Of a DNA stretch of 64,000 bases, positions 7,313-15,490 are shown piece by piece. Positions within the stretch are counted from its first letter, which is position 1. Each line of letters begins with the position of its first letter. This DNA comes from Paenarthrobacter sp. JL.01a (GTDB taxonomy: Bacteria; Actinomycetota; Actinomycetes; Actinomycetales; Micrococcaceae): NCBI RefSeq assembly GCF_025452095.1, contig NZ_CP104877.1, positions 4,340,001 to 4,404,000 on the forward strand, written 5' to 3'. A program made the position numbers and the translations under genes. The notes below the pieces were generated by a model. That model was not told the DNA's origin and did not search any database. It saw only the letters and a program-made list of their open reading frames with translations.

Positions 7313-8845
7313 ATGCTGATTCGTGAAAGCTCGACGCCGGACCGTCACCTCGCGCGGGAGATCGTTCGTTTCACGCGACGATCGGTCCGCCGCTACAAGC
7401 GGAGCAGGGGCTCATGGAGCGAACGCTTTGTCGATGCGTACAGTTGGGGACTCGGTATCGCCGTTTCCCTGACCATCGCAGCCTCCTTCGTCCTTGCCCT
7501 GCGTAACGAGATCGCGGACCGCGCCTCTACTGGGAGCAGCATTATCAAGGCGCAATGGCTCGTCCTTCCAGCGCCCGTGCTGTGGACACTAGCGACATAC
7601 GCGTTCCTGCTGGTGGTGGCCAATCTTGCCCGCAAGCTCGGACCTATCACGGTCGGTGGACCCGAGAGCACCTGGTGGCTGTCCCTCCCCGTCGACCGCC
7701 GACCGATGGTTCTGCCCCCTTTCCTCCGCAAGGCTGTACTAACGGGGGTGGGCCTTGCCGTCGTATACCTGCCATTCAGCATCCTCACGGCCGTGGACCG
7801 TAGTGGCCCGGAGCACTTTCTTGCATCAGCGGCCTTTGGCGTTTCCGGGGTCATCGCGGTGGCCTTGGCGGCCTTCCAGCAGCTCGGCATGCTTGGAGCC
7901 CGGCTCGGCCGGGTGATCAGCTGGACCGTGCTCTTGGCGTGCGCCGTCCTTCCCACGATCCCAGGGGCACCATGGCCGGAAGCTTTGGTGGCGGTGGCCG
8001 CCGTCGTGCTCCTGGGTGTCGCGGGCCGACGCGCTGGTGAGGTGCGGGGTGAAGAGCTTATCCGCGGCGGAGCGGTGGCTGGCCACACCGGCGCTTCCCT
8101 GTTCATGATGGATTCCAACGAGGTACTTCGCGCGCTGGGCGCCGGACATAAAACGGTCGACGGCGGCAGGGCGGCAGGCTTCTTCGCCAGACCGGCGGGC
8201 GGCCCGCTCCGGGCGCTGATCCGCGCCGATACAGTAGCGTTTCTCCGGCTGAATCCGCCCTTGTTGGCTTCCTTGCTGTGGCTCGGTGCTTGCATCGCCG
8301 TGCTGCTGGTGGAAGGAGGACTCCCGGAGTTCGCACAGCTGGCCATCGTTGTCATAGCCGGCTGTGCAACAGCGTCGGGCATGGGGAGCGTGGCGCGCAA
8401 GACGGCCCTCGTTCCGGAGCTCGATGCGCTGCTCCCCCTCCATCCGGCACTGGTCCGTACCAGCCGGACCCTCATCCCGTGCCTTGCCATGGCTGTATGG
8501 ATGACCGTCCTTAGCGGCCTTCTGGTTCTCCTGGGCGCTTCCGATCCTGCCCTGATTGGCGTGGGGGCATTGGCCGGCGTCGGAATGGGCGCGGGAACGC
8601 TGCGTTCTGCCACCAAAGCCGCGCCGGATTGGTCGGCTCCCCCGGTGGACACGCCCTTCGGTCCCGTGCCCCGCGCGCAGCTCGGCTCCCTGATGCACGG
8701 GCTGGACGTGACGATCCTGGCGATGATTCCGCTGCTGGTTGGGCTCTACCTTGGCTACACTCCGTGGGCTGTGGCGATGGTTCAGGCCCTGTTCAGTGCG
8801 GGCATCGTACTACTTGCAGTGCTGTCCAAACCCAAGCGGGCGTGA
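7313..8845 (+). CDS. Polytopic membrane protein, likely ABC permease partner (DUF6297-like)
   Basis: 510 residues from ATG 7313, one base after the ATPase stop. A cytoplasmic basic N-terminus (RFTRRSVRRYKRSRGSWSERF) precedes roughly ten to twelve hydrophobic segments in two groups, separated by a polar loop around residues 265-300. The arrangement resembles actinobacterial membrane proteins that accompany lone ABC ATPases (the DUF6297 type); this assignment is from memory of the family and not certain. With the ATPase it probably forms an exporter or membrane-remodelling complex. Confidence 0.72.
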   Translation: MLIRESSTPDRHLAREIVRFTRRSVRRYKRSRGSWSERFVDAYSWGLGIAVSLTIAASFVLALRNEIADRASTGSSIIKAQWLVLPAPVLWTLATYAFLLVVANLARKLGPITVGGPESTWWLSLPVDRRPMVLPPFLRKAVLTGVGLAVVYLPFSILTAVDRSGPEHFLASAAFGVSGVIAVALAAFQQLGMLGARLGRVISWTVLLACAVLPTIPGAPWPEALVAVAAVVLLGVAGRRAGEVRGEELIRGGAVAGHTGASLFMMDSNEVLRALGAGHKTVDGGRAAGFFARPAGGPLRALIRADTVAFLRLNPPLLASLLWLGACIAVLLVEGGLPEFAQLAIVVIAGCATASGMGSVARKTALVPELDALLPLHPALVRTSRTLIPCLAMAVWMTVLSGLLVLLGASDPALIGVGALAGVGMGAGTLRSATKAAPDWSAPPVDTPFGPVPRAQLGSLMHGLDVTILAMIPLLVGLYLGYTPWAVAMVQALFSAGIVLLAVLSKPKRA

Positions 8846-8854
8846 GGACCGGCC

Positions 8855-9706
8855 CTACAGGATCACACTGCCTTGGATGCAGGTGGCCGATGCTCCGCCG
8901 ATCCAGATATCACCATCCCTGGCGATGACGTGGATACGCCCGGCCCTGCCCAGCACGGTGCCTTGAGCGGCAACATACTCCTCGGGCGCCCTGCCCGATC
9001 CAATCAGCCACTGGGCCGCTCCGGCGTTGAAACTCCCCGTCACCGGGTCCTCCACCATGGCATCACCAGGAATGAAGGTGCGGACTTCAAAGTCGACGGC
9101 GGAACCTGGCTCGTGCGGGCCAATCACCCCGACCTTGAGGTCACCCATGGCCACGAAATCCGGTTCCAAGGCCAGTACCTGGTCCGCTGACCCAAGGAGG
9201 ACGCCAATCCACTGCGGGCCGTTGACCAGCCACGATGCGTCGACTATCTCAGCCTCCGAGATACCCAGGCCCGCCGCGAGTTGGGATCGTTCGGCGTCGC
9301 TCACTGGACCAAAACGCGTCAATGGCGGAGCAGCGAAAGCCAGCCGGCCGGCGTCGTGCTTCACCCGAACCAAGCCCGCACCGCACTCCTGAACCAGGAC
9401 GCCCTCCGTCTTGGGCACTCCCCCGGCCTGCAGCCATGTATGCGCCGATCCGAGCGTCGGGTGCCCCGCGAAGGGGAACTCCTCGCTGGCGGTGAAAATC
9501 CGCACTTTGTAGTCGGCCGCCGGGTCGGTGGGAGGGAGGAGGAAGGTGGTCTCCGAAAGGTTGGTCCAATTGGCGAAGTGCTGCATGGCCTCGGTGCTGA
9601 GACCTTCGGCCTCCACCACCACGGCCAAGGGGTTCCCTCGGTACGGCTGGTCGGAAAAGACGTCGACTTGGTGGAACGGGCGGAGGCGGAGGGCTTCTGG
9701 AGTCAC
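8855..9706 (-). CDS. PhzF family isomerase/epimerase
   Basis: 283 residues, the normal length. N-terminus FHQVDVFSDQPYRGNPLAVV is the family hallmark; NLSETTFL supplies the catalytic Glu (Glu52), and FTASEEFPFAGHPTLGSAHT and DPVTGSFNAGAAQWL give the second-domain signature. Family members catalyse proton-transfer isomerisations; few act in phenazine synthesis, and no other phenazine gene is present here, so a general metabolic isomerase is likely. Convergent with the DUF6297-like gene (9 bp gap) and divergent from the DUF1801 gene. Confidence 0.92.
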   Translation of the reverse strand: MTPEALRLRPFHQVDVFSDQPYRGNPLAVVVEAEGLSTEAMQHFANWTNLSETTFLLPPTDPAADYKVRIFTASEEFPFAGHPTLGSAHTWLQAGGVPKTEGVLVQECGAGLVRVKHDAGRLAFAAPPLTRFGPVSDAERSQLAAGLGISEAEIVDASWLVNGPQWIGVLLGSADQVLALEPDFVAMGDLKVGVIGPHEPGSAVDFEVRTFIPGDAMVEDPVTGSFNAGAAQWLIGSGRAPEEYVAAQGTVLGRAGRIHVIARDGDIWIGGASATCIQGSVIL

Positions 9707-9764
9707 CGGTGAAGGCTACCATCCGGTGCTGGCAGGCGAGGTGCCGGTCTGCGAGACTACGTGC

Positions 9765-10187
9765 ATGGCAGAGAACAAGACCCAACCGACGGATGCATCT
9801 GTCCACGATTTCCTTAGTGCTGTGGAGCACCCTGTCCGGCGGGCTGACGGCTTGGAATTGCTGGACATGATGCGGGACGCCACCGGCCAGGAGCCTGTCA
9901 TGTGGGGCCCGACCATTATTGGCTTCGGCAGCTACCACTACAAGTACGCCAGCGGGCGCGAGGGCGATGCTGCAGCCGTCGGATTCTCGCCACGAAAGGC
10001 CAACCTGGCCCTTTACGGGCTCACTTACGGCCCCGATGCAGACCAGCTCCTCCCCGAGCTTGGCAAACACAAGACCGGGGCGGCCTGCTTGTACATCAAT
10101 AAGTTGGACGACGTGGACCGGAGCGTGTTGGCGGAGATGATCCGCTCCGGCTACCGCCACGTGATGTCGGAGCTCCACACCCCCTGA
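9765..10187 (+). CDS. DUF1801 domain-containing protein
   Basis: 140 residues from ATG 9765. The pattern VHDFLSAVEHPVRRADGLELLDMMRDATGQEPVMWGPTIIGFG and the downstream YGLTYGPDADQLLPELGKHKTGAACLYINKLDDVD match DUF1801 (YdhG-like) proteins, small cytoplasmic proteins of unsettled role. The frame is open well upstream on the far side of the divergent PhzF gene, but conservation begins at MAENK. The gene ends at a long imperfect hairpin (10200-10248). Confidence 0.85.
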   Translation: MAENKTQPTDASVHDFLSAVEHPVRRADGLELLDMMRDATGQEPVMWGPTIIGFGSYHYKYASGREGDAAAVGFSPRKANLALYGLTYGPDADQLLPELGKHKTGAACLYINKLDDVDRSVLAEMIRSGYRHVMSELHTP

Positions 10188-10199
10188 CGCCCCTGCGAC

Positions 10200-10248
10200 T
10201 TGGCAGTTAATGGCAATGTTGGTGACTGGGATTGTCATTAACTGCCAA
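10200..10248. repeat. Long imperfect inverted repeat between convergent genes
   Basis: TTGGCAGTTAATGGCAAT (10200-10217) and ATTGTCATTAACTGCCAA (10231-10248) pair over 18 bp with one mismatch around a 13-nt loop. The stem is AT-rich and has no U-run, so it is not a classical terminator; it lies between the DUF1801 gene and the separate rplI terminator. Confidence 0.7.
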
Positions 10249-10263
10249 CTCGTCGCGAACACA

Positions 10264-10302
10264 AAAGAACCCCGCCACCGGAATCCGGCAACGGGGTTCT
10301 TT
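10264..10302 (-). terminator. Rho-independent terminator of the rpsF-ssb-rpsR-rplI operon
   Basis: On the minus strand AAAGAACCCCG and CGGGGTTCTTT form an 11-bp stem followed by TTGTGTT, 15 bp after the rplI stop codon. Confidence 0.85.
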
Positions 10303-10317
10303 GGATGCAGTCAGAGA

Positions 10318-10770
10318 CTACTTGCTGGCAACGACCTCGAGGTCGATAACAGCGGAAACATCCTCGTGCAGGCGAACGTTGGCCTGGTACGAACCGACAG
10401 ACTTGATGTGGTTCGGCAGTTCAACGTTGCGCTTGTCGATGGCGCCAAGGCCAGCGGCCTCAACAGCAGCAGCGACATCGGCCGGCTTGACGGTACCGAA
10501 GAGACGACCGGACTCGCCGGCCTTCACCTCGAGCTTGACCTTCTTGGAGGACAGAGCCTGGGCCTGTGCCTGTGCAGCTTCAACAGAAGCGTGGGCACGA
10601 GCAGCGCGGGCAGCCTTGATGGACTCAACCTGCTTCTCGCCACCCTTCGACCAGGTCAGGGCGAAGCCGCGGGGCAGCAGGAAGTTACGTGCGTAACCGT
10701 CCTTGACCTCGACAACGTCGCCAGCAGCACCGAGACCGGTTACTTCGTGGGTCAGAATGAGCTTAGCCAT
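10318..10770 (-). CDS. rplI: 50S ribosomal protein L9
   Basis: 150 residues, standard for L9, which binds 23S rRNA domain V and protrudes from the L1 side. N-terminal domain MAKLILTHEVTGLGAAGDVVEVKDGYARNF contains the conserved GDVVEVKDGYARN motif; a long basic/alanine-rich linking helix and the C-terminal domain (SGRLFGTVKPADVAAAV) follow. Last gene of rpsF-ssb-rpsR-rplI, 17 bp after rpsR, with a strong terminator behind it. Confidence 0.98.
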   Translation of the reverse strand: MAKLILTHEVTGLGAAGDVVEVKDGYARNFLLPRGFALTWSKGGEKQVESIKAARAARAHASVEAAQAQAQALSSKKVKLEVKAGESGRLFGTVKPADVAAAVEAAGLGAIDKRNVELPNHIKSVGSYQANVRLHEDVSAVIDLEVVASK

Positions 10771-10787
10771 GTTAGTTAATCCCTTCC

Positions 10788-11027
10788 TTAGCCGCGGCCA
10801 GCGCCGGAGTAAGGCAGCAGAGCAACTTCGCGGGCGTTCTTGATTGCCTGGGCGATCTTGCGCTGTTCCTGAACGGTAACGCCAGTAACGCGACGAGCAC
10901 GGATCTTTCCGCGGTCGGAGATGAACTTGCGCAGCAATGCTACGTCCTTGTAGTCGATGACAGTGATGTCAGCGGCCTTCAAGGGGTTGGACTTTGGTTT
11001 GGGCTTACGGAGTTCAGCCTTAGCCAT
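10788..11027 (-). CDS. rpsR: 30S ribosomal protein S18
   Basis: 79 residues, with the conserved core IDYKDVALLRKFISDRGKIRARRVTGVTVQEQRKIAQAIKNAREVALLPY. S18 pairs with S6 in the platform of the 30S subunit, which fits its position in the rpsF operon. No cysteine-type zinc motif is present, so this is the zinc-free form. An AGGAG site precedes ATG 11027. Confidence 0.98.
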   Translation of the reverse strand: MAKAELRKPKPKSNPLKAADITVIDYKDVALLRKFISDRGKIRARRVTGVTVQEQRKIAQAIKNAREVALLPYSGAGRG

Positions 11028-11155
11028 CGTGGAGCTCCTTTTCTATGGAGCCCGTGGATATTGATCCACGGGATGGTGGTGTTCGACGGCGGTGATCACC
11101 AAGGTGCCTTTCGGCAGTCCCGGTGAGCGTCCGACGTCGGACTTTTGTTTGGTGT

Positions 11156-11728
11156 TTAGAAGGGAGGTTCGGAATCAGGGCCGTTGCCCCAGCCGCCAGC
11201 GTTACTGACACCGGGCGTAGCCCAAGGGTCATCCTGCTGTTGTGCGGACTGGTTGCCGCCCCAACCTCCACCGGAGTTGCCGCCGCCCTGGTTTCCACCG
11301 GGAGCGCCACCTCCAAAGCCACCGGAGTTGCCTCCGCCGAAGCCACCCTGTCCACCGCCGGAGCGCTGGGTACGGTTGACCTTGGCGTTTGCGTAACGCA
11401 AGCTGGGGCCGATTTCGTCGACCTCAAGCTCGATAACGGTGCGCTTTTCGCCTTCTTTGGTTTCGTAGGAACGGCTCTTCAAACGGCCGGAAACGATGAC
11501 GCGCATGCCCTTGGTGAGGGATTCGGCCACGTTTTCAGCTGCTTCGCGCCATACCGATGCGCGAAGGAACAGGGTTTCCCCGTCCTTCCATTCATTGGAC
11601 TGGCGGTCAAAGGTCCGGGGAGTAGAAGCGATGGTGAAGTTCGCTACTGCCGAGCCAGACGGGGTGAACCGCAGCTCCGGGTCGTTGGTGAGGTTACCAA
11701 TGACCGTAATAGTGGTTTCGCCTGCCAT
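11156..11728 (-). CDS. ssb: Single-stranded DNA-binding protein
   Basis: 190 residues. N-terminal OB-fold (about 1-112): TTITVIGNLTNDPELRFTPSG, FDRQSNEWKDGETLFLRASVWREAAENVAESL and GMRVIVSGRLKSRSYET. Then a Gly/Asn/Gln-rich disordered linker (about 118-175) and the acidic tip GPDSEPPF that recruits replication and repair partners (the usual form is DDDIPF). Its place between rpsF and rpsR is typical for the housekeeping SSB. Confidence 0.97.
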   Translation of the reverse strand: MAGETTITVIGNLTNDPELRFTPSGSAVANFTIASTPRTFDRQSNEWKDGETLFLRASVWREAAENVAESLTKGMRVIVSGRLKSRSYETKEGEKRTVIELEVDEIGPSLRYANAKVNRTQRSGGGQGGFGGGNSGGFGGGAPGGNQGGGNSGGGWGGNQSAQQQDDPWATPGVSNAGGWGNGPDSEPPF

Positions 11729-11778
11729 CTACTGCCTCCTTGTTCGTTCCTGCGGGGTAAAGATCTGGAAGGGGCTGA

Positions 11779-12084
11779 TTACTCAGCAACAACCTTCTGG
11801 TCTTCGGGGCGGATGATCTTGGTGCGCATGATCGTCTCGTTCAGAGACAGCTGGCGATCAAGTTCCTTGGCGGTAGCCGGAGCAGCGGTGAAGTTCACCA
11901 CGGCGTAGATACCTTCGGACTTCTTCTTGATGTCGTATGCCAGGCGGCGACGGCCCCAGATGTCAACCTTCTCGATGGTTCCACCATCGGTGGTGATGAC
12001 ATTAAGGAACTTCTGAAGCGACGACTCTACGGTACGCTCTTCGACCTCGGGGTCGATGATTACCATCAATTCGTAAGGACGCAT
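11779..12084 (-). CDS. rpsF: 30S ribosomal protein S6
   Basis: 101 residues starting MRPYELMVIIDPEVEERTVES; conserved WGRRRLAYDIKKKSEGIYAVVNF is complete. The start is ATG 12084, with GGAGGT ten bases upstream; a GTG four codons earlier is directly on the Shine-Dalgarno sequence and is rejected. First gene of the operon with ssb, rpsR and rplI. A hairpin in its leader (12114-12132) may take part in S6:S18 feedback control. Confidence 0.97.
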   Translation of the reverse strand: MRPYELMVIIDPEVEERTVESSLQKFLNVITTDGGTIEKVDIWGRRRLAYDIKKKSEGIYAVVNFTAAPATAKELDRQLSLNETIMRTKIIRPEDQKVVAE

Positions 12085-12113
12085 ATGTGAACCCACCTCC
12101 TTTGGGCTAAGCG

Positions 12114-12132
12114 GTTACGGTATTTCCGTAAC
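12114..12132 (-). promoter_or_regulatory. Hairpin in the rpsF leader
   Basis: Perfect 7-bp stem GTTACGG-TATTT-CCGTAAC about 10 bp upstream of the rpsF ribosome binding site. S6:S18-binding leaders of rpsF operons are known in many bacteria and use a CCG-containing stem; whether this hairpin belongs to that class cannot be settled by eye. Confidence 0.4.
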
Positions 12133-12323
12133 AGGAGGTTCATTTGCGATGCTGTGCAGCGCTCCCCCGCCGAAGATTCGGAAGGAGGGCGTAACACAGA
12201 CTTCAATATCTTAGTGCATCTCCTGCACTCAAAGCTATTCGAGGGGATCCCCGGCGGAAACGGGCTGGTTGCCGTATGTGGATAACCGCTGGGGCGGGCT
12301 TGGTGGCAGGGAATACTGGAGCA

Positions 12324-12662
12324 ATGACCATCCTGAAGTCCATCGTCCTCTTCGCCCTGGCCGCAGTGGCCGAGATCGGCGGAGCTTGGCTGATCTGGCA
12401 GGCCGTCCGCGAAGGCAAGGCCTGGTGGTGGGCCGGACTTGGCGTGGTGGCCTTGGGAATCTACGGCTTCTTCGCCGCCTTCCAGCCGGAGGCGCACTTT
12501 GGCCGGGTGCTTGCTGCGTACGGCGGGGTCTTCATCGCCGGGTCGCTGGCCTGGGGAATGCTGATGGACGGCTTCCGGCCGGACCGCTGGGATGTCATCG
12601 GAGCAGCGATCTGCATCGTGGGCGTCGGCGTCATCATGTTCGCGCCGCGGACGGGCGCGTGA
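12324..12662 (+). CDS. YnfA/UPF0060 family membrane protein
   Basis: 112 residues, four hydrophobic helices, matching the UPF0060/YnfA family, small proteins related to the SMR multidrug exporters. Family marks: FALAAVAEIGGAWLIWQAVREGK, WWAGLGVVALGIYGF and the C-terminal DRWDVIGAAICIVGVGVIMF. ATG 12324 has GGAG five bases upstream; the open frame extends 48 bases further but without such a site. Probably an inner-membrane exporter subunit; substrate unknown. Confidence 0.93.
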   Translation: MTILKSIVLFALAAVAEIGGAWLIWQAVREGKAWWWAGLGVVALGIYGFFAAFQPEAHFGRVLAAYGGVFIAGSLAWGMLMDGFRPDRWDVIGAAICIVGVGVIMFAPRTGA

Positions 12663-12686
12663 CGACGGTCGCCCCAGGAAACGACA

Positions 12687-12721
12687 GAAGCCCTGGAAGA
12701 TCAACGACCTTCCAGGGCTTC
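12687..12721. terminator. Bidirectional terminator between ynfA-like gene and tRNA-Leu
   Basis: GAAGCCCTGGAAG (12687-12699) and CTTCCAGGGCTTC (12709-12721) form a perfect 13-bp stem with a 9-nt loop between two convergent transcripts. Confidence 0.8.
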
Positions 12722-12724
12722 CCT

Positions 12725-12810
12725 TGGTGCGCGGAGGGGGACTTGAACCCCCACCCCCTTTCGAGGACTAGCACCTCAAGCTAGCGCGTCTGCCATTCCG
12801 CCACCCGCGC
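12725..12810 (-). tRNA. tRNA-Leu (anticodon GAG)
   Basis: 86 nt including an encoded CCA. Acceptor GCGCGGG pairs with TCCGCGC (one G-U pair); anticodon stem CTAGC/GCTAG holds the loop TTGAGGT, giving anticodon GAG for CUC/CUU codons. A long variable arm (TCCTCGAAAGGGGG) marks a class II tRNA as expected for leucine, and GGTTCAAGTCC is the T-loop region. Confidence 0.96.
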
Positions 12811-12927
12811 AAGGTGATCAGGAGAAGCGCTTTCGTTTTTCTCCTTGACAGCGACAAAGACAGTAACACGAACAGGGCCGATTCGCAGATTCCTGTCCAA
12901 AGGAAGGCACCCCGTTAGAGTGGCTGG

Positions 12928-13089
12928 ATGGACGCCACCCCGTTGAACAACCTGGTCCTGACCATCGTTATTGCCGCGATTGCCCTCTACGCCTTGTACT
13001 TCGTGGTTCGTGCCGGGGTGCGGGATGGCATCCTCCAGGCATCGAAACTCACCGACAAGGCCGGCTCGCCCGGGAACCCCAATGACTAA
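12928..13089 (+). CDS. Small single-span membrane protein
   Basis: 53 residues: polar start MDATPLNN, one hydrophobic helix (LVLTIVIAAIALYALYFVV, residues 9-27), then a basic/polar tail ending GSPGNPND. The reading frame overlaps the next start by 8 bp, which indicates translational coupling to the DUF1345 protein. The ribosome binding site is weak. Function unknown; it may be a partner of the neighbouring membrane protein. Confidence 0.62.
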   Translation: MDATPLNNLVLTIVIAAIALYALYFVVRAGVRDGILQASKLTDKAGSPGNPND

Positions 13090-13753
13090 GGCTGCGGAGA
13101 ACACCAGGGTCCGGCGCAGCAGGCTGCGCTTTGTCGCCATGCTGGTGGCCGGCACCGCAACCTTCCTCTACACCGGGATAACGGGGAGCTGGGTGGATGC
13201 CCCGGCAGTCGGATGGGCGACGGCGGCACTGATTTACGTCGCCTGGGTCTGGTTGGTGATTGCCCGGATGGATCCCGCCGAAACAGAGCAACATGCCACG
13301 TCCGAGGACCCATCGCGCGGGGTAACGGACCTCCTGATCCTTATCGCGAACCTGGCCAGTATTGCCGCAGCGGCTGCAGTGATCGTCAACTCCCACTCTG
13401 AAGACAACGGGTCCCGGCTTTCATCGGGAGCGCTGGCGCTTGTGTGCGTTGCACTGTCCTGGATGCTGGTGCAGACCCTCTTCACCCTCCGCTACGCCGA
13501 GCTCTACTACAGCCCTGCAAAAGACGCAGGAGGACAAGTGGGCGGCATCAGCTTCAACCAGGACCGACGCCCCCAGTACACGGATTTCGCCTACCTGGCC
13601 ACGAGCCTTGGCATGACCTACCAGGTATCCGACACCAACCTCGAAAACCACCGGATCCGCGCCGAGGCACTGAAGCACAGCCTGCTTTCATACCTGTTCG
13701 GCACTGTCGTTCTGGCAGTCACGATCAACCTGGTGATTGGGCTGGCCCAGTAA
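13082..13753 (+). CDS. DUF1345 domain-containing membrane protein
   Basis: 223 residues with five or six hydrophobic segments. The C-terminal region is the DUF1345 signature: FTLRYAELYYSP, then DYTDFAYLA-like text seen as QYTDFAYLATSLGMTYQVSDTN and HSLLSYLFGTVVLAVTINLV. ATG 13082 lies inside the end of the preceding small membrane-protein gene. Convergent with the permease gene, with a stem-loop between. Function of the family is unknown. Confidence 0.87.
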   Translation: MTKAAENTRVRRSRLRFVAMLVAGTATFLYTGITGSWVDAPAVGWATAALIYVAWVWLVIARMDPAETEQHATSEDPSRGVTDLLILIANLASIAAAAAVIVNSHSEDNGSRLSSGALALVCVALSWMLVQTLFTLRYAELYYSPAKDAGGQVGGISFNQDRRPQYTDFAYLATSLGMTYQVSDTNLENHRIRAEALKHSLLSYLFGTVVLAVTINLVIGLAQ

Positions 13754-13784
13754 CAAGGAAGGCCAAGCGGGCCGAAATGCACAA

Positions 13785-13823
13785 CGGGGCAGCCGCCGTC
13801 GTACGTTGACGGCAGCTGCCCCG
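13785..13823. terminator. Stem-loop between convergent genes
   Basis: CGGGGCAGCCGCCGTC and GACGGCAGCTGCCCCG pair over 16 bp with one mismatch. The minus side is followed by a modest T-rich stretch. Likely bidirectional terminator for the DUF1345 gene and the permease gene. Confidence 0.6.
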
Positions 13824-13837
13824 CAGCAGAAGAGCGC

Positions 13838-15253
13838 TTACGACGCCGGTCCGGAACCGATCTCCTCGCGCTCGGCTTCCGCGTTGGTCGCCACAGCGGG
13901 GCTGCCGCCCTTTCGGCGATACCGGAACACTCCGATGGCAACCACAACAGCGGCCAGGGCCAGCGACAGGAAAAGCGACTCGCGCGTGGATTCAATGATG
14001 ACCATGCCGATGACGAGCGCCACGATCGCCCCGATGGCGATCCACGTGAGGTACGGGAAGAACCACATTTTGAGCTCCATGTCCTTTGCGGCTGCCCCCA
14101 TGCGCTTGCGAAGGATGAGCTGGGAGGTCGCGATGACAAGCCACACGAACAGGGCTATGGCACCGGAGGTGTTCACGAGGAACAGGAAGACAGTGTCCGG
14201 GGCAATGTAGTTCAAACCGACCGTAATGAACCCCACCACGGTGGAAGCAAGCACCGCTGCAGCCGGAACACCACGCTTGGAGATCTTCATCCAGGACCTG
14301 GGAGCGTCTCCGCGCTGGGAGAGCGAGAACAACATGCGGCTTGCGGTGTAAAGCCCTGAGTTGAGGCAGGAAAGCACCGAGGTAAGCACCACGATGTCCA
14401 TGATGGTGCCGGCGCCCGGAATGCCATACAGCTCGATGACCGCGACGTACGGGCTCTTGGCAACCGAAGCATCGTTCCACGGCAGGAGGGTCACCACGAT
14501 GGCGATGGATCCGATGTAGAAGATCAGGATGCGCCAGACAGTGGACTTCACGGCCTTCTTGACGGCATCTACCGGGTTCTCGGATTCGCCCGCGGCGATA
14601 GTGGCAATTTCAGCTCCGAAGAAGGAGAAGACCACCACGAGAATGCCCGCGAGCACGGCGCCCGGGCCGTTGGGCATGAAGCCGCCCTGGTCCAGCAGGT
14701 TGGCAACTCCCGGCGCGGATACGCCCGGCATCAGCCCCAGGATCGCCACGATTCCCGCGAGGAGGAAGATGACGATCGCGGCGACCTTGATGGAGGCGAA
14801 CCAGAATTCGAACTCGCCGTAGGACTTCACGGATCCGAGGTTGGTCAGGGTCAAGAGCACCATGAGCACCAAGGCCCAGACCCACTGATCGACGCCGGGA
14901 ACCCAGCGGTGCATGATGGCAGCTCCCGCCGTTGCCTCAATACCGAGGACGATGATCCAAAACCAGGCATAGAGCCAGCCAATACTGAACCCCGCCCAGC
15001 GGCCAAGGGCCTTGTCGGCGTATGTGGAAAAAGATCCCGTTTCGGGGTTGGCAGCAGCCATCTCCCCCAACATGCGCATGACAAGGATGACTACCAAGCC
15101 TGCAGCCAAGTAAGCGAGCAGGATGCCGGGGCCGGCCTGCTGGATGGCCGCGCCGGAGCCCACGAACAGTCCGGCTCCAATGACGCCGGCAATCGCGATC
15201 ATGGAGAGGTGGCGGGGCTTCAGGGATTTTGAAAGCTGTTGGTCAGCGTGCAT
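13838..15253 (-). CDS. Amino acid permease (APC family, GabP/AnsP-like)
   Basis: 471 residues with 12 predicted membrane spans. The first span carries the substrate/ion-binding GVIGAGLFVGSGAAIQQAGPG, followed by ANPETGSFSTYADKALGRWAGFSIGWLYAWFW and later GAEIATIAAGESENP, all typical of the amino acid transporter (AAT) branch of the APC superfamily, which imports amino acids or GABA with protons. ATG 15253 begins the conserved MHADQQLSKSLKPRHLSMI; the frame is open further upstream without homology. A palindrome at 15367-15384 may be its operator. Confidence 0.93.
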   Translation of the reverse strand: MHADQQLSKSLKPRHLSMIAIAGVIGAGLFVGSGAAIQQAGPGILLAYLAAGLVVILVMRMLGEMAAANPETGSFSTYADKALGRWAGFSIGWLYAWFWIIVLGIEATAGAAIMHRWVPGVDQWVWALVLMVLLTLTNLGSVKSYGEFEFWFASIKVAAIVIFLLAGIVAILGLMPGVSAPGVANLLDQGGFMPNGPGAVLAGILVVVFSFFGAEIATIAAGESENPVDAVKKAVKSTVWRILIFYIGSIAIVVTLLPWNDASVAKSPYVAVIELYGIPGAGTIMDIVVLTSVLSCLNSGLYTASRMLFSLSQRGDAPRSWMKISKRGVPAAAVLASTVVGFITVGLNYIAPDTVFLFLVNTSGAIALFVWLVIATSQLILRKRMGAAAKDMELKMWFFPYLTWIAIGAIVALVIGMVIIESTRESLFLSLALAAVVVAIGVFRYRRKGGSPAVATNAEAEREEIGSGPAS

Positions 15254-15366
15254 CGAACGTCGCCGTCCTTTGTGTTCTTGGAAAGGCCCCCGTTGGGTGT
15301 GCGGTGGACCACTTGGCTTACCCACAGTAGCCAGCACCCATCGTCAGCATCCTGTGCAAACTTACA

Positions 15367-15384
15367 TTTTGCGCTTCCGCAAAA
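15367..15384. promoter_or_regulatory. Palindromic operator-like site upstream of the permease
   Basis: Perfect inverted repeat TTTTGCG-CTTC-CGCAAAA, 114-131 bp upstream of the permease start and in the 237-bp gap to the M18 aminopeptidase. TTGCGCAA-type half-sites are common for Lrp/AsnC-like regulators of amino-acid genes; the protein that binds here is not known. Confidence 0.45.
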
Positions 15385-15490
15385 CGGCGCGATGCACAAA
15401 AAGTATGATTTTAAGCATCAGATGTTTACCAGGGAGCACAATCGAAACGAGCCTGAAACGACCCCTTGAGGCTTGCGGCCGTGGCTCGGA

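Noticed and set aside
12066..12704. 212-codon minus-strand frame over the ynfA-like gene and rpsF leader
   Set aside because: Antisense shadow of the well supported membrane-protein gene and of the tRNA/terminator region.
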